A DNA stretch of 64,000 nucleotides from Flavobacteriales bacterium UBA6051 (GTDB lineage Bacteria; Bacteroidota; Bacteroidia; Flavobacteriales_D; Crocinitomicaceae), in contig DIYP01000007.1 of assembly GCA_002427735.1 (NCBI GenBank), forward strand, positions 465,397 through 529,396, read 5' to 3'. Both the position numbers and the translations under genes were made by a program. The notes below the pieces were generated by a model, which saw only the letters and a program-made list of their open reading frames with translations, was not told the origin of the DNA and did no database searches. Below, piece by piece: positions 1-8,493 of the stretch (position 1 is the first letter of the stretch; the number at the start of each line of letters is the position of its first letter).

Positions 1-63
1 TTCGAAACGATCGTGAACCGGTTCATATAGTGCCAGAAATTTTTGTTGCTTACCTCTTTTCAT
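1..63 (-). CDS. Sigma-70 family RNA polymerase sigma factor, N-terminal fragment (window edge)
   Basis: A minus-strand reading frame opens with ATG at 63 and runs off the window edge after 21 codons. The peptide contains FLALYEP followed by HDRFE, which resembles the extreme N-terminus of a family of Bacteroidota ECF-type sigma factors. It lies 68 bp downstream of the helical-repeat gene on the same strand, so the two may be co-transcribed. The assignment rests on recognition of this short motif only; the rest of the gene is outside the window. Confidence 0.55.
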   Translation of the reverse strand, partial: MKRGKQQKFLALYEPVHDRFE

Positions 64-131
64 GTTGAACTTACTTGGCGTTCAATAGTTGAGTGTTTCA
101 TGCACAGAAAATGTGACAGAATAAATTAAAA

Positions 132-1613
132 TTAATTATGGATAAGCTCTAAAGTCGTTGAATAGAGCGGCCTTTTCTCCATCTTAGATTTGAGCCAGGC
201 ATAAAAGCACATGAGGAAAATATCTTCTTGAGCTTTATCTTTCCAGACTATGCTTCCTTCTACCCTCTCTTTAAATTGTTCCGTATGAATGATTTCAGGA
301 TCATGGTAATAGCGTTTGACAAGTTTTAAGAACGGCAGTACATTGGTATCTCCCGCTGACTTGAAGTGATTACCGTATTTCCTTGTAAAACTATTGATAC
401 AGGCATCGACATAATCAATGTTACCTAGTTCAATGTGCAGAAGAATTTCAATATATCTCTTTTGCAGATTCCATTCGCGACCAATGGCCTTATCATACCA
501 GCCATCAGACTGTTGAAACTTTGTCAATAATTTATAAGCCTTTTCCAATTCATTCTGCTGAAAGTAAATCATAACCAAGACCAGCATTGGATTAAGCAGT
601 TCTTTGTGGCTTAAATCTGAACGATCTAATAAAGGTTCAAGGGCTTGCAAAGCTTCAACATGATGATCCGTAAAGTTGTAATTCAGCGCCAACAATGTTA
701 AGTATCTCACCTCGCGCTCTTTATAAAAGCGCTTTTCATAACGTTGCATCTGCTCATATACATCTTCCAGAAATAGCAGGCTCCTTGAGAAATCTTTCTT
801 TCGGAAATAAATATTGGCTATTAAATACAGAACATCAATATGATAGATCAAGTATTTTTCATTATCCAGTACACCGCCTTTTAACGATTTAAGCTGATCC
901 AAGAAAAACAAGTCAATTGAGTGGTAATCACGCGAATGCGAACCAGCGATATCGGCAATCTGCGTCAATTGGTAAAGCGTTTGGAAGTTATAGCCCTGTT
1001 CCTTGGAAACGCCAAATCGTTCATAGTTCTCCCTAAGTAATACTTCCAGATCAATCTCTAAGTTTTCGGTCTGTGCATTCTGAAAGGCCTTGCGAACTGC
1101 TGCATACGCCATATTTAGCCGTTCTTGGTGCAAAAACTCCTCCCGGTATTTTGCATGATTCCGAAATATTAACTCTTGATCAGGGGCTAAATGGTGATAT
1201 GAATACTCAACCAAGGTTTGGTAAATATCGTTTAGCAAGGCGTAATCTTTGATCTCCTCCGCCCTTTCTTCGGCTTTCTTCAGTAATCGGAAAGCTAACT
1301 TAAACTGGCGATGGGCAATTAGCTTTCTCGCCACTAACAATTGTTTTAGGATATCAATTTCCTTTGTAGCATGCGTTTCTAACATTCCTACGGCCATATA
1401 ATCCAACAGCCTATCCGACAACCGTTTGTTTAATACATTAAACGCATTCTGCCCTATCTCAGCTTTGATACTTGATTCCTTACCCTTAAGTAAAGCCTTG
1501 AACAAATCCGTATTGCGCGTATCATTTCGTTTATTTCTTTTGGTTAAATACCGGATAAAGTCGCGCTGTTCTGAAGCATTTAAGAGCTTTACCAACTCAC
1601 TATTTACACCCAT
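132..1613 (-). CDS. Hypothetical alpha-helical repeat protein
   Basis: A 493-residue protein without signal peptide or membrane segment, so probably cytoplasmic. The composition is strongly helical and charged, with many Leu/Tyr/Glu-rich helix pairs across roughly residues 60-420 (for example FKLAFRLLKKAEERAEE and SRSLLFLEDVYEQ), resembling degenerate TPR-like solenoids. No catalytic motif is visible. It precedes, on the same strand, the start of a sigma factor at 63, so a regulatory or protein-interaction role is possible but inferred. The ATG at 1613 is the first in frame. Function unknown. Confidence 0.75.
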   Translation of the reverse strand: MGVNSELVKLLNASEQRDFIRYLTKRNKRNDTRNTDLFKALLKGKESSIKAEIGQNAFNVLNKRLSDRLLDYMAVGMLETHATKEIDILKQLLVARKLIAHRQFKLAFRLLKKAEERAEEIKDYALLNDIYQTLVEYSYHHLAPDQELIFRNHAKYREEFLHQERLNMAYAAVRKAFQNAQTENLEIDLEVLLRENYERFGVSKEQGYNFQTLYQLTQIADIAGSHSRDYHSIDLFFLDQLKSLKGGVLDNEKYLIYHIDVLYLIANIYFRKKDFSRSLLFLEDVYEQMQRYEKRFYKEREVRYLTLLALNYNFTDHHVEALQALEPLLDRSDLSHKELLNPMLVLVMIYFQQNELEKAYKLLTKFQQSDGWYDKAIGREWNLQKRYIEILLHIELGNIDYVDACINSFTRKYGNHFKSAGDTNVLPFLKLVKRYYHDPEIIHTEQFKERVEGSIVWKDKAQEDIFLMCFYAWLKSKMEKRPLYSTTLELIHN

Positions 1614-1762
1614 ATATCGTAATAATAAAAACAGTTGTAATCATTAAATATAGTGCTTATATCAAAACGTATTAGTTTTCTATATAGTAATTAAATGTGA
1701 ATAGTTGTATTTATCCAGCACCTCGAACTTGGCATCTTTGACTCAACAAAAAGACAAATGTT

Positions 1763-2218
1763 ATGGAACATACAACAGACAAACATCAAACTGATGAAGC
1801 AGTAGAACAAAACCAGGCATTAGCCATTCGCCCCACTCCTGCGTTTATAGGAGCCTCTTGGGCAGCATTAGGCCTCGGCTTCATCTCCTACTGCATTGGG
1901 CTTTGGAATGCTAATCTCGAGTTAAACGAAAAGGGTTACTACTTCACAGTAATACTTTTCGGGCTTTTTTCGGCTATATCTGTACAAAAGTGCGTTAGAG
2001 ATAGAGCTGAAGGAACTCCCGTCACAGATATCTACTACGGATTAAGCTGGTTCACAACAATTACGTCTATCGTTTTGCTTACTGTTGGACTTCGAAATGC
2101 CGATATGGAATTAAGCGAGAAAGGATTTTACGGAATGGCCTTTACGCTTGCTATGTTCGCAGCTGTAGCAGTTCAAAAGAACACTCGAGACGTCAAAGCG
2201 CTTTCAACCAAATTTTAG
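1763..2218 (+). CDS. YiaA/YiaB-family inner membrane protein
   Basis: A 151-residue membrane protein with two tandem copies of the two-helix YiaA/B domain, about residues 28-85 and 93-146. Each copy contains a hydrophobic hairpin with a conserved SxKGYYF/SxKGFYG segment (LNEKGYYFTVILFG and LSEKGFYGMAFTLA) followed by QK and an Arg-rich turn (QKCVRD, QKNTRD). The family is widespread and its biochemical role is unknown. It is followed after 7 bp by another small four-helix membrane protein, suggesting co-transcription. It is divergent from the helical-repeat gene across a 149-bp AT-rich gap. Confidence 0.85.
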   Translation: MEHTTDKHQTDEAVEQNQALAIRPTPAFIGASWAALGLGFISYCIGLWNANLELNEKGYYFTVILFGLFSAISVQKCVRDRAEGTPVTDIYYGLSWFTTITSIVLLTVGLRNADMELSEKGFYGMAFTLAMFAAVAVQKNTRDVKALSTKF

Positions 2219-2225
2219 TAAAGCA

Positions 2226-2612
2226 ATGACTAAGAACAATACAACACAGAAATTAGCGACTCTGGCGCGAATTATTGCACGCTCAGGGTCGCTTTTAATA
2301 AGTCTTTCTATGTTCGGTTTTTCCTTGATTTCTGGTGCAGGAGAACTTGAAAACAGTAGTTCGGCTCTGCTTTATAATAGCTTGAACGCACTTCCCTGGG
2401 CCACCTTGCTCTTGTTAAACTTTATTGCTTGGAAAAATGAGCTTATTGGAGGGTTTATGATCATTGCTTTTAGCATAATTGCTACCGCATTTTTCAATTT
2501 TTCAGGCCCTTTATTCTATCTAGAAGTATTCCTAATCACTATTTCCATTGGTGTGTTCGGAGTGCTTTTTACGATAAGCTGGTACTTGAGAAAATCCAAA
2601 ATAAACTTTTAG
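2226..2612 (+). CDS. Small four-helix membrane protein, unknown function
   Basis: A 128-residue protein with four predicted membrane segments, near residues 20-36, 50-66, 72-92 and 96-121, joined by short loops. There is no signal peptide or recognised motif. It starts 7 bp after the YiaA-like gene, so the two probably form an operon. Similar-sized four-helix proteins of unknown function are common in Bacteroidota. I cannot assign a family. Confidence 0.7.
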   Translation: MTKNNTTQKLATLARIIARSGSLLISLSMFGFSLISGAGELENSSSALLYNSLNALPWATLLLLNFIAWKNELIGGFMIIAFSIIATAFFNFSGPLFYLEVFLITISIGVFGVLFTISWYLRKSKINF

Positions 2613-2663
2613 TAAACAATTAGTTAGTGTGCAATTATTAAACAAAAACTTAAAACTAATACC

Positions 2664-3110
2664 ATGTCAAAACGTTCAATTATACTCACCGTACTTTTAG
2701 TACTGTCTTTTATAGTACAGTTCTTACCTTTCAAATATGAAATTGGCCGATTCGCCTTTCAAAACAATCTCGAAGTTCACACAGAAATATTCAATGGGTT
2801 TAAGTTGATCTTCCCGATGTTTTCGATACTGGCTTTCGCCTTAAACACCTTTCTATTGGGATCAGTGAAGACTTTAGCAAGCAGAATCATTGCGCTGATA
2901 CTTTCCATATTTAATTGTATCTATATGCTCTTCATACTGTTTGTAATTGAATTTCAATTATTTCACCCCAAGAAAATAGAAGTTGGTTTCGGCTATCCGC
3001 TACTCTGCTTGTTCTCATTGGGTCTATTTATTGTTTCTATCCACGCAATGGTACGCCCCGAAAAACAAGCTGTAAAACCAACAGGAGATTTGCTGGACAG
3101 CCATTTTTAA
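2664..3110 (+). CDS. Four-helix membrane protein with DLLD tail
   Basis: A 148-residue integral membrane protein with four hydrophobic segments (about residues 5-22, 50-68, 72-97 and 110-128). The C-terminus is a short cytoplasmic-looking tail, PTGDLLDSHF. The next gene has the same size and topology and ends in a closely similar tail, so the two are probably diverged paralogues. No enzyme motif is visible. It sits in a run of small membrane proteins between the YiaA-like gene and the DUF457 hydrolase. Confidence 0.7.
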   Translation: MSKRSIILTVLLVLSFIVQFLPFKYEIGRFAFQNNLEVHTEIFNGFKLIFPMFSILAFALNTFLLGSVKTLASRIIALILSIFNCIYMLFILFVIEFQLFHPKKIEVGFGYPLLCLFSLGLFIVSIHAMVRPEKQAVKPTGDLLDSHF

Positions 3111-3124
3111 TATCAGAATAGCGT

Positions 3125-3132
3125 TATCTTTG
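3125..3132 (+). promoter_or_regulatory. Candidate -7 promoter element (TATCTTTG)
   Basis: TATCTTTG matches the Bacteroidota -7 consensus TANNTTTG and lies 10 bp before the ATG at 3143. No convincing -33 TTG at the right spacing was found, so this is a single-element call. Confidence 0.4.
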
Positions 3133-3142
3133 ATAGACCATC

Positions 3143-3637
3143 ATGAAAACCAAATCACTCATTTCATATACGGCCATCTATGCTGCCATAATTGGGGCTA
3201 CTCTATTCTTTCCATACATCCAGTATAACCAATATGAGTATAAGATGGAAATGTTCTTTCAGGTAACGAAAACACAGACGGCATTTAATGAGATACTTTA
3301 TGGGAGAGACTTTTATCCTATTTACGGGCTATTTGGCGGAGTGCTATTAACCCTCCCCTTGATTATGGTCAGGCAAACACTGTTAATGGCCAACATTGGT
3401 CGTGTTATTGGTGTTTTATTGAGTGTTTATGTTTGTCTGGTGTACATGGCACTATCAAGCGAACCAAGTTTTTACAAAGGCTATGAAGATGTACGCTTTC
3501 AAAACGCCTTGTACATTGCCATGGTAAGCACGTTTGGTTACACAATTATCCTTGCCTTGAATGCTGGCGTCGTAAAACGCTTTCCAGACGATTCAAAAGC
3601 GCCACATTCAGATCTTCTGGATGACCAATTTGACTGA
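3143..3637 (+). CDS. Four-helix membrane protein with DLLD tail (paralogue of preceding gene)
   Basis: A 164-residue membrane protein with hydrophobic segments near residues 8-25, 55-75, 84-105 and 123-145. The soluble tail ends SDLLDDQFD, matching the GDLLDSHF tail of the preceding gene. A -7-like element just upstream suggests its own promoter, giving the pair separable expression. The function is unknown. The shared tail could be a targeting or interaction motif, which is inference. Confidence 0.7.
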   Translation: MKTKSLISYTAIYAAIIGATLFFPYIQYNQYEYKMEMFFQVTKTQTAFNEILYGRDFYPIYGLFGGVLLTLPLIMVRQTLLMANIGRVIGVLLSVYVCLVYMALSSEPSFYKGYEDVRFQNALYIAMVSTFGYTIILALNAGVVKRFPDDSKAPHSDLLDDQFD

Positions 3638-3714
3638 ACTCAGCATTTTATCCAAATTTAATTTATCATGCAGACATTCGTCTTCCTCACAAAGTAAAGG
3701 CCTCTATAAAACAC

Positions 3715-3722
3715 TATCTTTG
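3715..3722 (+). promoter_or_regulatory. Candidate -7 promoter element (TATCTTTG)
   Basis: TATCTTTG matches TANNTTTG and is 24 bp before the ATG at 3747. It is the second copy of the same octamer in this cluster; the other is at 3125. Confidence 0.45.
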
Positions 3723-3746
3723 ACGACTTAAGTTCAAAACGAATAG

Positions 3747-4760
3747 ATGGACTCATTAACACAAGTTGTACTTGGAGCAGCCGTAGGAGAAGCAGTACTT
3801 GGAAAAAAAGTAGGTAATCGTGCCATGCTGTGGGGAGCGATTGCTGGAACAATTCCCGATCTCGATGTGTTTACGCGTTTCTTTACAGATCCTATTACTG
3901 CGACAGCTATGCATCGTGGTTTTTCACATTCCATCGTGTTCGCAATCCTGCTGTCTCCAATATTAGCACTAATTGCCCAGCGTATTCATCGAAAAAGGAG
4001 CGCAACGAGAAGTGGTTGGACCTGGTTGTTTTTTTGGAGCCTTGTAACACATCCCCTGCTTGATGCTCATACAGTATGGGGTACGCAGCTGTTTTGGCCA
4101 TTTGACTATCGATTAGCTTACAAGAATATCTTTGTTATTGATCCACTTTACACGCTTCCTTTTCTTTTATGCCTGATCATCGCTGCTTGCTACAAACGTT
4201 CCAACCCTAAGCGCCGATTATTCAATAATGCCGGTCTGATTATAAGTACTACGTATATGGTGCTTACGTTGATTTTTAAAGGTGTTGGATATACCAAGTT
4301 TGAAAACAAGCTTACAGCGCAGGAAATTGAATACGTGGATTTGGATACACGACCAACTCCGCTAAATGCCTTACTATGGAATGCCCAAGTAGAGACGGAC
4401 AAAGGTTTTTTAATTGGATATTACTCACTTTTTGATGAAAGTGAGGTGTTTTTCTCGCATGAATACCCTAAAAATCATGCGTTATTGGACCCGATTAAAG
4501 ATCAACAGGCAATTCAACAGCTCATTAAAATTTCAGCTGGCTGGTACATGGTAGAAGACCTAGGAGATCGGTTAATTTTTACGGATATCCGCTTCGGACA
4601 GCTCGGCGTGGATCCGGACACATCACCTTTCCTTTGGCAATACGAAATCTTTGTAAATGAAGACGGTACTGTCTCCTGCAACCGAAGAGAAAATGAGTTT
4701 CAAACGGAAAACATGGGAGAAATGTTAGACGGACTCATCGACCGAATTAAAGGAAACTAA
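3747..4760 (+). CDS. Membrane-bound metal-dependent hydrolase, DUF457 (YdjM-like)
   Basis: A 337-residue protein of the LexA-binding, inner-membrane-bound putative hydrolase family (DUF457). It opens with the family signature MDSLTQVVLGAAVGEAVLG. Conserved putative metal ligands follow in HRGFSHS (about residues 52-58) and THPLLDAHTVWG (about residues 98-109), embedded among membrane helices up to about residue 180. The C-terminal 150 residues are soluble. The exact substrate of the family is unknown. Its end overlaps the convergent P450 gene by 4 bp. Confidence 0.85.
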   Translation: MDSLTQVVLGAAVGEAVLGKKVGNRAMLWGAIAGTIPDLDVFTRFFTDPITATAMHRGFSHSIVFAILLSPILALIAQRIHRKRSATRSGWTWLFFWSLVTHPLLDAHTVWGTQLFWPFDYRLAYKNIFVIDPLYTLPFLLCLIIAACYKRSNPKRRLFNNAGLIISTTYMVLTLIFKGVGYTKFENKLTAQEIEYVDLDTRPTPLNALLWNAQVETDKGFLIGYYSLFDESEVFFSHEYPKNHALLDPIKDQQAIQQLIKISAGWYMVEDLGDRLIFTDIRFGQLGVDPDTSPFLWQYEIFVNEDGTVSCNRRENEFQTENMGEMLDGLIDRIKGN

Positions 4761-6151
4761 GCCCGTTTTTTTAACCGAACCTTGAAATCATTGGCCATCA
4801 TGGTAAAGGCCATTACTTCCTTGATTTCTTTATGGTCCGTAACCATTTCGATGTCAAAATTCTTGAAGAGCATTGATAGCACCATTCTAATCTCAAGAAT
4901 CGCAAGATTTCTACCTGGACAATAGCGAGGGCCACTCCCAAAAGGCGTGAATGCGTCCATCGAGTGAACAGGGCACTTGCTTTCTTTCAACCAACGTTCT
5001 GGCTTAAAAGATTGTGCCTCTGTAAAGTATTCATCTTTCAAGGCTGCCGATCGGTATTGAGTCAAGATTTTCTGTCCTTTCTTAATGAAAAATTCTTCCA
5101 ATTCTATGTCTTGCTGAGCCTGAAACAGCATCACGGGAGCAACGGGCTTAAATCGCATTGATTCAAACGCAACAGCTTCCGCATACTTCAACGCTGTGTT
5201 ATCTGAATAATCTGACATCCATGGTCCATCACCCAACACCCTATCGGCTTCTTCACGCAATCCATTTTGCGCATCTGTATGAATTGTTAATAAATACATC
5301 AACCAATTCAATGTATGCGCAGTGGTGTCTTCGCCAGCCATAAGTAACGTCAACAGGTTTCCTCTAACTTCTTCCAGTGAAAAATTCTCTTCTTCTTCAG
5401 CAGCGACCAAAATTGACTCCAGTAAGTTTGATGGATTCTCACGTAATTCTGGATGCGCTTTCAATTTAGCCTGTCCGGAAACAATAAATTCGTCCACCAA
5501 CTTATTCATCTCGCTTACAGCCGCCTCAAACTCGCGGTCAGCTTTTCGTTTCACTAGTTTATGCCATTGGATCGGCTGATTAATGCGGTAAAAAATCATG
5601 GGGAAAACTTTTTCCATATGATCCTGTATTGCGCTTCCCTCCTGCTCTAACGTATTCATTTCTGTCCCAAATGCAAGCGTTGAAGTAATATCCACAGTAA
5701 AGCGCAATAAGTCTCTCTGAATATCAAAAGGCTCTCCGCTTTCTGCATCCTTGCTCCATTTATTATACAATCGCCCCAAAATAGTAACCATAGATGGATA
5801 AAACTCTTTTTGATGCTTTACATCCAACCCCTTTGCAACAATTTTACGGTGTAACTTCCATTTCTCTCCTTCAGCATTAAAAACACCATCAACTCCGCCT
5901 TCACGAATAATGTTATCCATCTTCTTCATGCGAATGAATTCTTTGGGGCGGGCAGCCAAAATCTTCTGAATGATACTTGGACGTGTTACAACGGTTTGGC
6001 TTGTGTATCCAAGATTCAAACGATAGACATCACCATACTCATCTGCCCATTGTTCGATTTGATTGTGTAAATCAGGCAAATCAATGACTGGAATGTTTCC
6101 GACAATAGGATATCCTTTTGGACCGGGCAATTGTTTTAATGATACTGGCAT
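4757..6151 (-). CDS. Cytochrome P450
   Basis: A haem-thiolate monooxygenase of 464 residues from the ATG at 6151 (a TTG at 6169 would add 6 residues, but the ATG gives the usual PVSLKQLPGPKG start). The I-helix motif AGEDTT is near residue 271, the K-helix ExxR is in FESMRF, and the haem-binding loop FGSGPRYCPGRNLA supplies the Cys ligand near residue 410. No signal or N-terminal membrane anchor is visible, so it should be a soluble bacterial P450. No dedicated redox partner is adjacent; the nearest ferredoxin in the window is at 49.9 kb. It lies directly after the RhlE gene on the same strand. The substrate cannot be read from sequence. Confidence 0.93.
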   Translation of the reverse strand: MPVSLKQLPGPKGYPIVGNIPVIDLPDLHNQIEQWADEYGDVYRLNLGYTSQTVVTRPSIIQKILAARPKEFIRMKKMDNIIREGGVDGVFNAEGEKWKLHRKIVAKGLDVKHQKEFYPSMVTILGRLYNKWSKDAESGEPFDIQRDLLRFTVDITSTLAFGTEMNTLEQEGSAIQDHMEKVFPMIFYRINQPIQWHKLVKRKADREFEAAVSEMNKLVDEFIVSGQAKLKAHPELRENPSNLLESILVAAEEEENFSLEEVRGNLLTLLMAGEDTTAHTLNWLMYLLTIHTDAQNGLREEADRVLGDGPWMSDYSDNTALKYAEAVAFESMRFKPVAPVMLFQAQQDIELEEFFIKKGQKILTQYRSAALKDEYFTEAQSFKPERWLKESKCPVHSMDAFTPFGSGPRYCPGRNLAILEIRMVLSMLFKNFDIEMVTDHKEIKEVMAFTMMANDFKVRLKKRA

Positions 6152-6169
6152 ACCATCAAAAATAAACAA

Positions 6170-7465
6170 TTATCTTCTTCGTTTCCCTCGATTTTTCGCT
6201 CCTTTTGAACGCCCTCCTCCCGCATTATTGGAAGAAGAACTCTTGCGCTTTGAACGATTTTTCCTGCGATTCTCGTTCATCTTTGCATATTCGTTCTGAA
6301 GTTCTCTGTACTCCTCGATTCCTTTATCTGTAATTGGGAATGGGTGATCTTGAACAACTTTAATCTTCTTCTTGATAAGCTTTTCAATATCTTTCAGATA
6401 AGGGCGTTCGTCTATATCACACATTGAAATTGAGAGTCCTTTTGCACCAGCTCTTCCGGTTCTACCTATTCTGTGAACGTAGGTTTCTGGCTCATTGGGT
6501 AAATCAAAATTTAAAACATACTCTAAGGCATCAATATCAATACCCCTAGCAGCTATATCTGTTGCAACTAGCACCCGTTTTTTTCCCGATTTAAACTCTG
6601 TCAACGCTCTTTCACGTGCTCCTTGACTTTTATCACCATGGATAGCAGCAGATGGAATCTTCGCCTTATCCAATACCTTTGCTAATCTATCCGCACCTCT
6701 TTTTGTTCTTGAAAAAACAAGTATCGATTTAATTGACTCATCTTTCAGGATATGCTTGAGCAAATTCTTCTTTTGAGGCTTCAAGACATGATAAACAACT
6801 TGTTGAACGGTATCCGCAGTGGATGAAACCGGGTCTACTTTAATACTCTTAGGGTTTGTAAGGATTTGCTTCGCCAAATCAGCAATGACAAGTGGCATTG
6901 TTGCAGAGAAGAACAAAGTTTGTCGCTTAGAAGGGAGCTTTGGGAGAATTTTCTTGACATCATGGATAAACCCCATGTCCAGCATTCGATCCGCCTCATC
7001 CAAAACAAATATTTCAATAAACTTCAGATTAATATATCCTTGATCCATTAGATCTAAAAGTCTACCAGGTGTAGCCACCAAAATATCAATTCCTTTTTTC
7101 AACCGTTCAACTTGCGGCACTTGACTGACACCTCCAAAAATAACCGTATGTCGCTGATGGGTATTCTTTCCATATTCCGCAATGTTTTCAGTAATCTGAG
7201 CTGCTAACTCACGTGTTGGGGTCAAAATCAAGGCCTTAGGATGCCGTTCGTGTTGCTTGGGTTTTCCCTTTTCTTCTAATCGCTGTAATATGGGAATAGA
7301 GAACGCTGCAGTTTTTCCAGTGCCGGTCTGAGCGCATCCGAGTACATCTCGACCTTTCAGTGCATGCGGAATGGCTTGTTGCTGGATAGGAGTTGGTTGT
7401 ACATACCCTAATTCATCAATTGCTGCCTGGATTTCTGGTCGTAAACCTATTTCGGAAAATGTCAT
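6170..7465 (-). CDS. rhlE: DEAD-box RNA helicase, RhlE type
   Basis: A 431-residue ATP-dependent RNA helicase. The Q motif (GYVQPTPIQQQAIP), Walker A (AQTGTGKT), DEAD box (VLDEADRMLDMG), SAT motif and motif VI (HRIGRTGRAG) are all present in order. After the two RecA lobes (to about residue 370) comes a basic tail rich in Arg/Lys/Ser/Gly ending GKRRR, typical of RNA-binding extensions. RhlE-type helicases act in RNA remodelling, ribosome maturation and cold adaptation. The P450 reading frame follows immediately, which suggests readthrough. Confidence 0.93.
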   Translation of the reverse strand: MTFSEIGLRPEIQAAIDELGYVQPTPIQQQAIPHALKGRDVLGCAQTGTGKTAAFSIPILQRLEEKGKPKQHERHPKALILTPTRELAAQITENIAEYGKNTHQRHTVIFGGVSQVPQVERLKKGIDILVATPGRLLDLMDQGYINLKFIEIFVLDEADRMLDMGFIHDVKKILPKLPSKRQTLFFSATMPLVIADLAKQILTNPKSIKVDPVSSTADTVQQVVYHVLKPQKKNLLKHILKDESIKSILVFSRTKRGADRLAKVLDKAKIPSAAIHGDKSQGARERALTEFKSGKKRVLVATDIAARGIDIDALEYVLNFDLPNEPETYVHRIGRTGRAGAKGLSISMCDIDERPYLKDIEKLIKKKIKVVQDHPFPITDKGIEEYRELQNEYAKMNENRRKNRSKRKSSSSNNAGGGRSKGAKNRGKRRR

Positions 7466-7519
7466 GCACGAAAGTAGCCTTAATTATCGAAAATTAGGGA
7501 GACTCAATCAAAAGAAACC

Positions 7520-7900
7520 TTACTTAAACGGCCAGTTTCCATACCCTCCCTTTAAGTCATAAACTTCTGAGAATCCTATTTCTTTCATGATCTTTGCCGC
7601 TTTACCGCTTCTTCCTCCAGCTGCACAGTAAACCAAAGTAGTTTTCTTTGGATCCAGTTCTTTCAAGCGCTCTTCGAAATCAGATTCCATGAAATTAATT
7701 AAAACTGCACCATCAATTGCTCCGCCAGCATATTCGCCTTCCGTGCGCACATCTATCAATTGGACATCACCTTTTAGCAACTCATTAAACTCTTCTGCAT
7801 TTACTACTTTATTAATAGTTTCAGGTGCTTGAGAGTTTTGAGCTTCAGAACATGAAGTAAAAGCTAAGAAAGCGATCATGAGAAAAAGGTAAGTTTTCAT
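7520..7900 (-). CDS. Rhodanese-domain lipoprotein
   Basis: A 126-residue protein with an N-terminal lipoprotein signal (LAFTSC, Cys about 17), so probably periplasmic and membrane-anchored. The single rhodanese domain covers about residues 30-126. It contains LIDVRTEGEYAGGAIDGAVLI and the catalytic-loop Cys in VYCAAGGRSGKAA. Active rhodaneses transfer sulfane sulfur, but the physiological acceptor is unknown. It is upstream of and on the same strand as the helicase with a 54-bp gap. Confidence 0.9.
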   Translation of the reverse strand: MKTYLFLMIAFLAFTSCSEAQNSQAPETINKVVNAEEFNELLKGDVQLIDVRTEGEYAGGAIDGAVLINFMESDFEERLKELDPKKTTLVYCAAGGRSGKAAKIMKEIGFSEVYDLKGGYGNWPFK

Positions 7901-8007
7901 ACGTCCGATTGTTAATTTTACGCAATTTAAGCAATTAATCGTCCCTTTAAGTAACGCAAGTTACAGAGATTCATGTAATTTTATCGCGCTCAAATTAGCT
8001 CAACATA

Positions 8008-8472
8008 ATGCTTTCCAAAGAAGAATTAAAACAAAAGAATACTGCTTTCTGGGAACAATTCCGGAAGTCCATTAAAGACCAGCGTTCTTCCAATGGTCGA
8101 CAGATGAATTGGATCAATTACCCTACAGACGTTAAAGATGTTTACGTTCGTATGGAAGTGGATGCAAAGGGCGCTCGACTTTGTTTTGACATCCAACCCA
8201 AGGACAATGGTATTCGTAGTATTATTTGGGAACAGATGACTGAGCTTAATAAAGTGATGAGTGATGAGATGGGAATTGAAGCACAATGGGATGAAAAGAG
8301 TCACTACTGGAATGGACGTTTGATTTCAAGGATTAAGTGGGAAGATGATTCACTCAATTACTTCAAGGAAGAAGACATCCCGTTGATCAATGACTTTCTA
8401 AAGGATAAATTAACACGTTTTGATCGCTTCTATCAGGAATACAAAGACATTCTCATACATTTGACAAGCTGA
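8008..8472 (+). CDS. DUF4268 domain-containing protein
   Basis: A 154-residue cytoplasmic protein of the DUF4268 family, covering nearly its full length. Characteristic segments are FRKSIKDQRSSNG, an INYPTDVKDVYVRM strand and a Trp-rich C-terminal half ending FYQEYKDIL. Some DUF4268 domains occur next to nucleases, but this standalone form is common in Flavobacteriia and its role is unknown. It is flanked by the divergent rhodanese gene and by the T9SS protein 21 bp downstream. Confidence 0.8.
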   Translation: MLSKEELKQKNTAFWEQFRKSIKDQRSSNGRQMNWINYPTDVKDVYVRMEVDAKGARLCFDIQPKDNGIRSIIWEQMTELNKVMSDEMGIEAQWDEKSHYWNGRLISRIKWEDDSLNYFKEEDIPLINDFLKDKLTRFDRFYQEYKDILIHLTS

Positions 8473-8489
8473 ATAAATGATTACTTTTG
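8461..8489 (+). promoter_or_regulatory. Promoter of the 8494 gene: TTGACA ... TACTTTTG
   Basis: TTGACA at 8461-8466 lies inside the last codons of the DUF4268 gene. TACTTTTG at 8482-8489 fits TANNTTTG, with 18 bp between the TTG and the octamer. The -7 element ends 4 bp before the ATG at 8494, so transcription would start at or next to the start codon. Confidence 0.5.
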
Positions 8490-8493
8490 CGTT

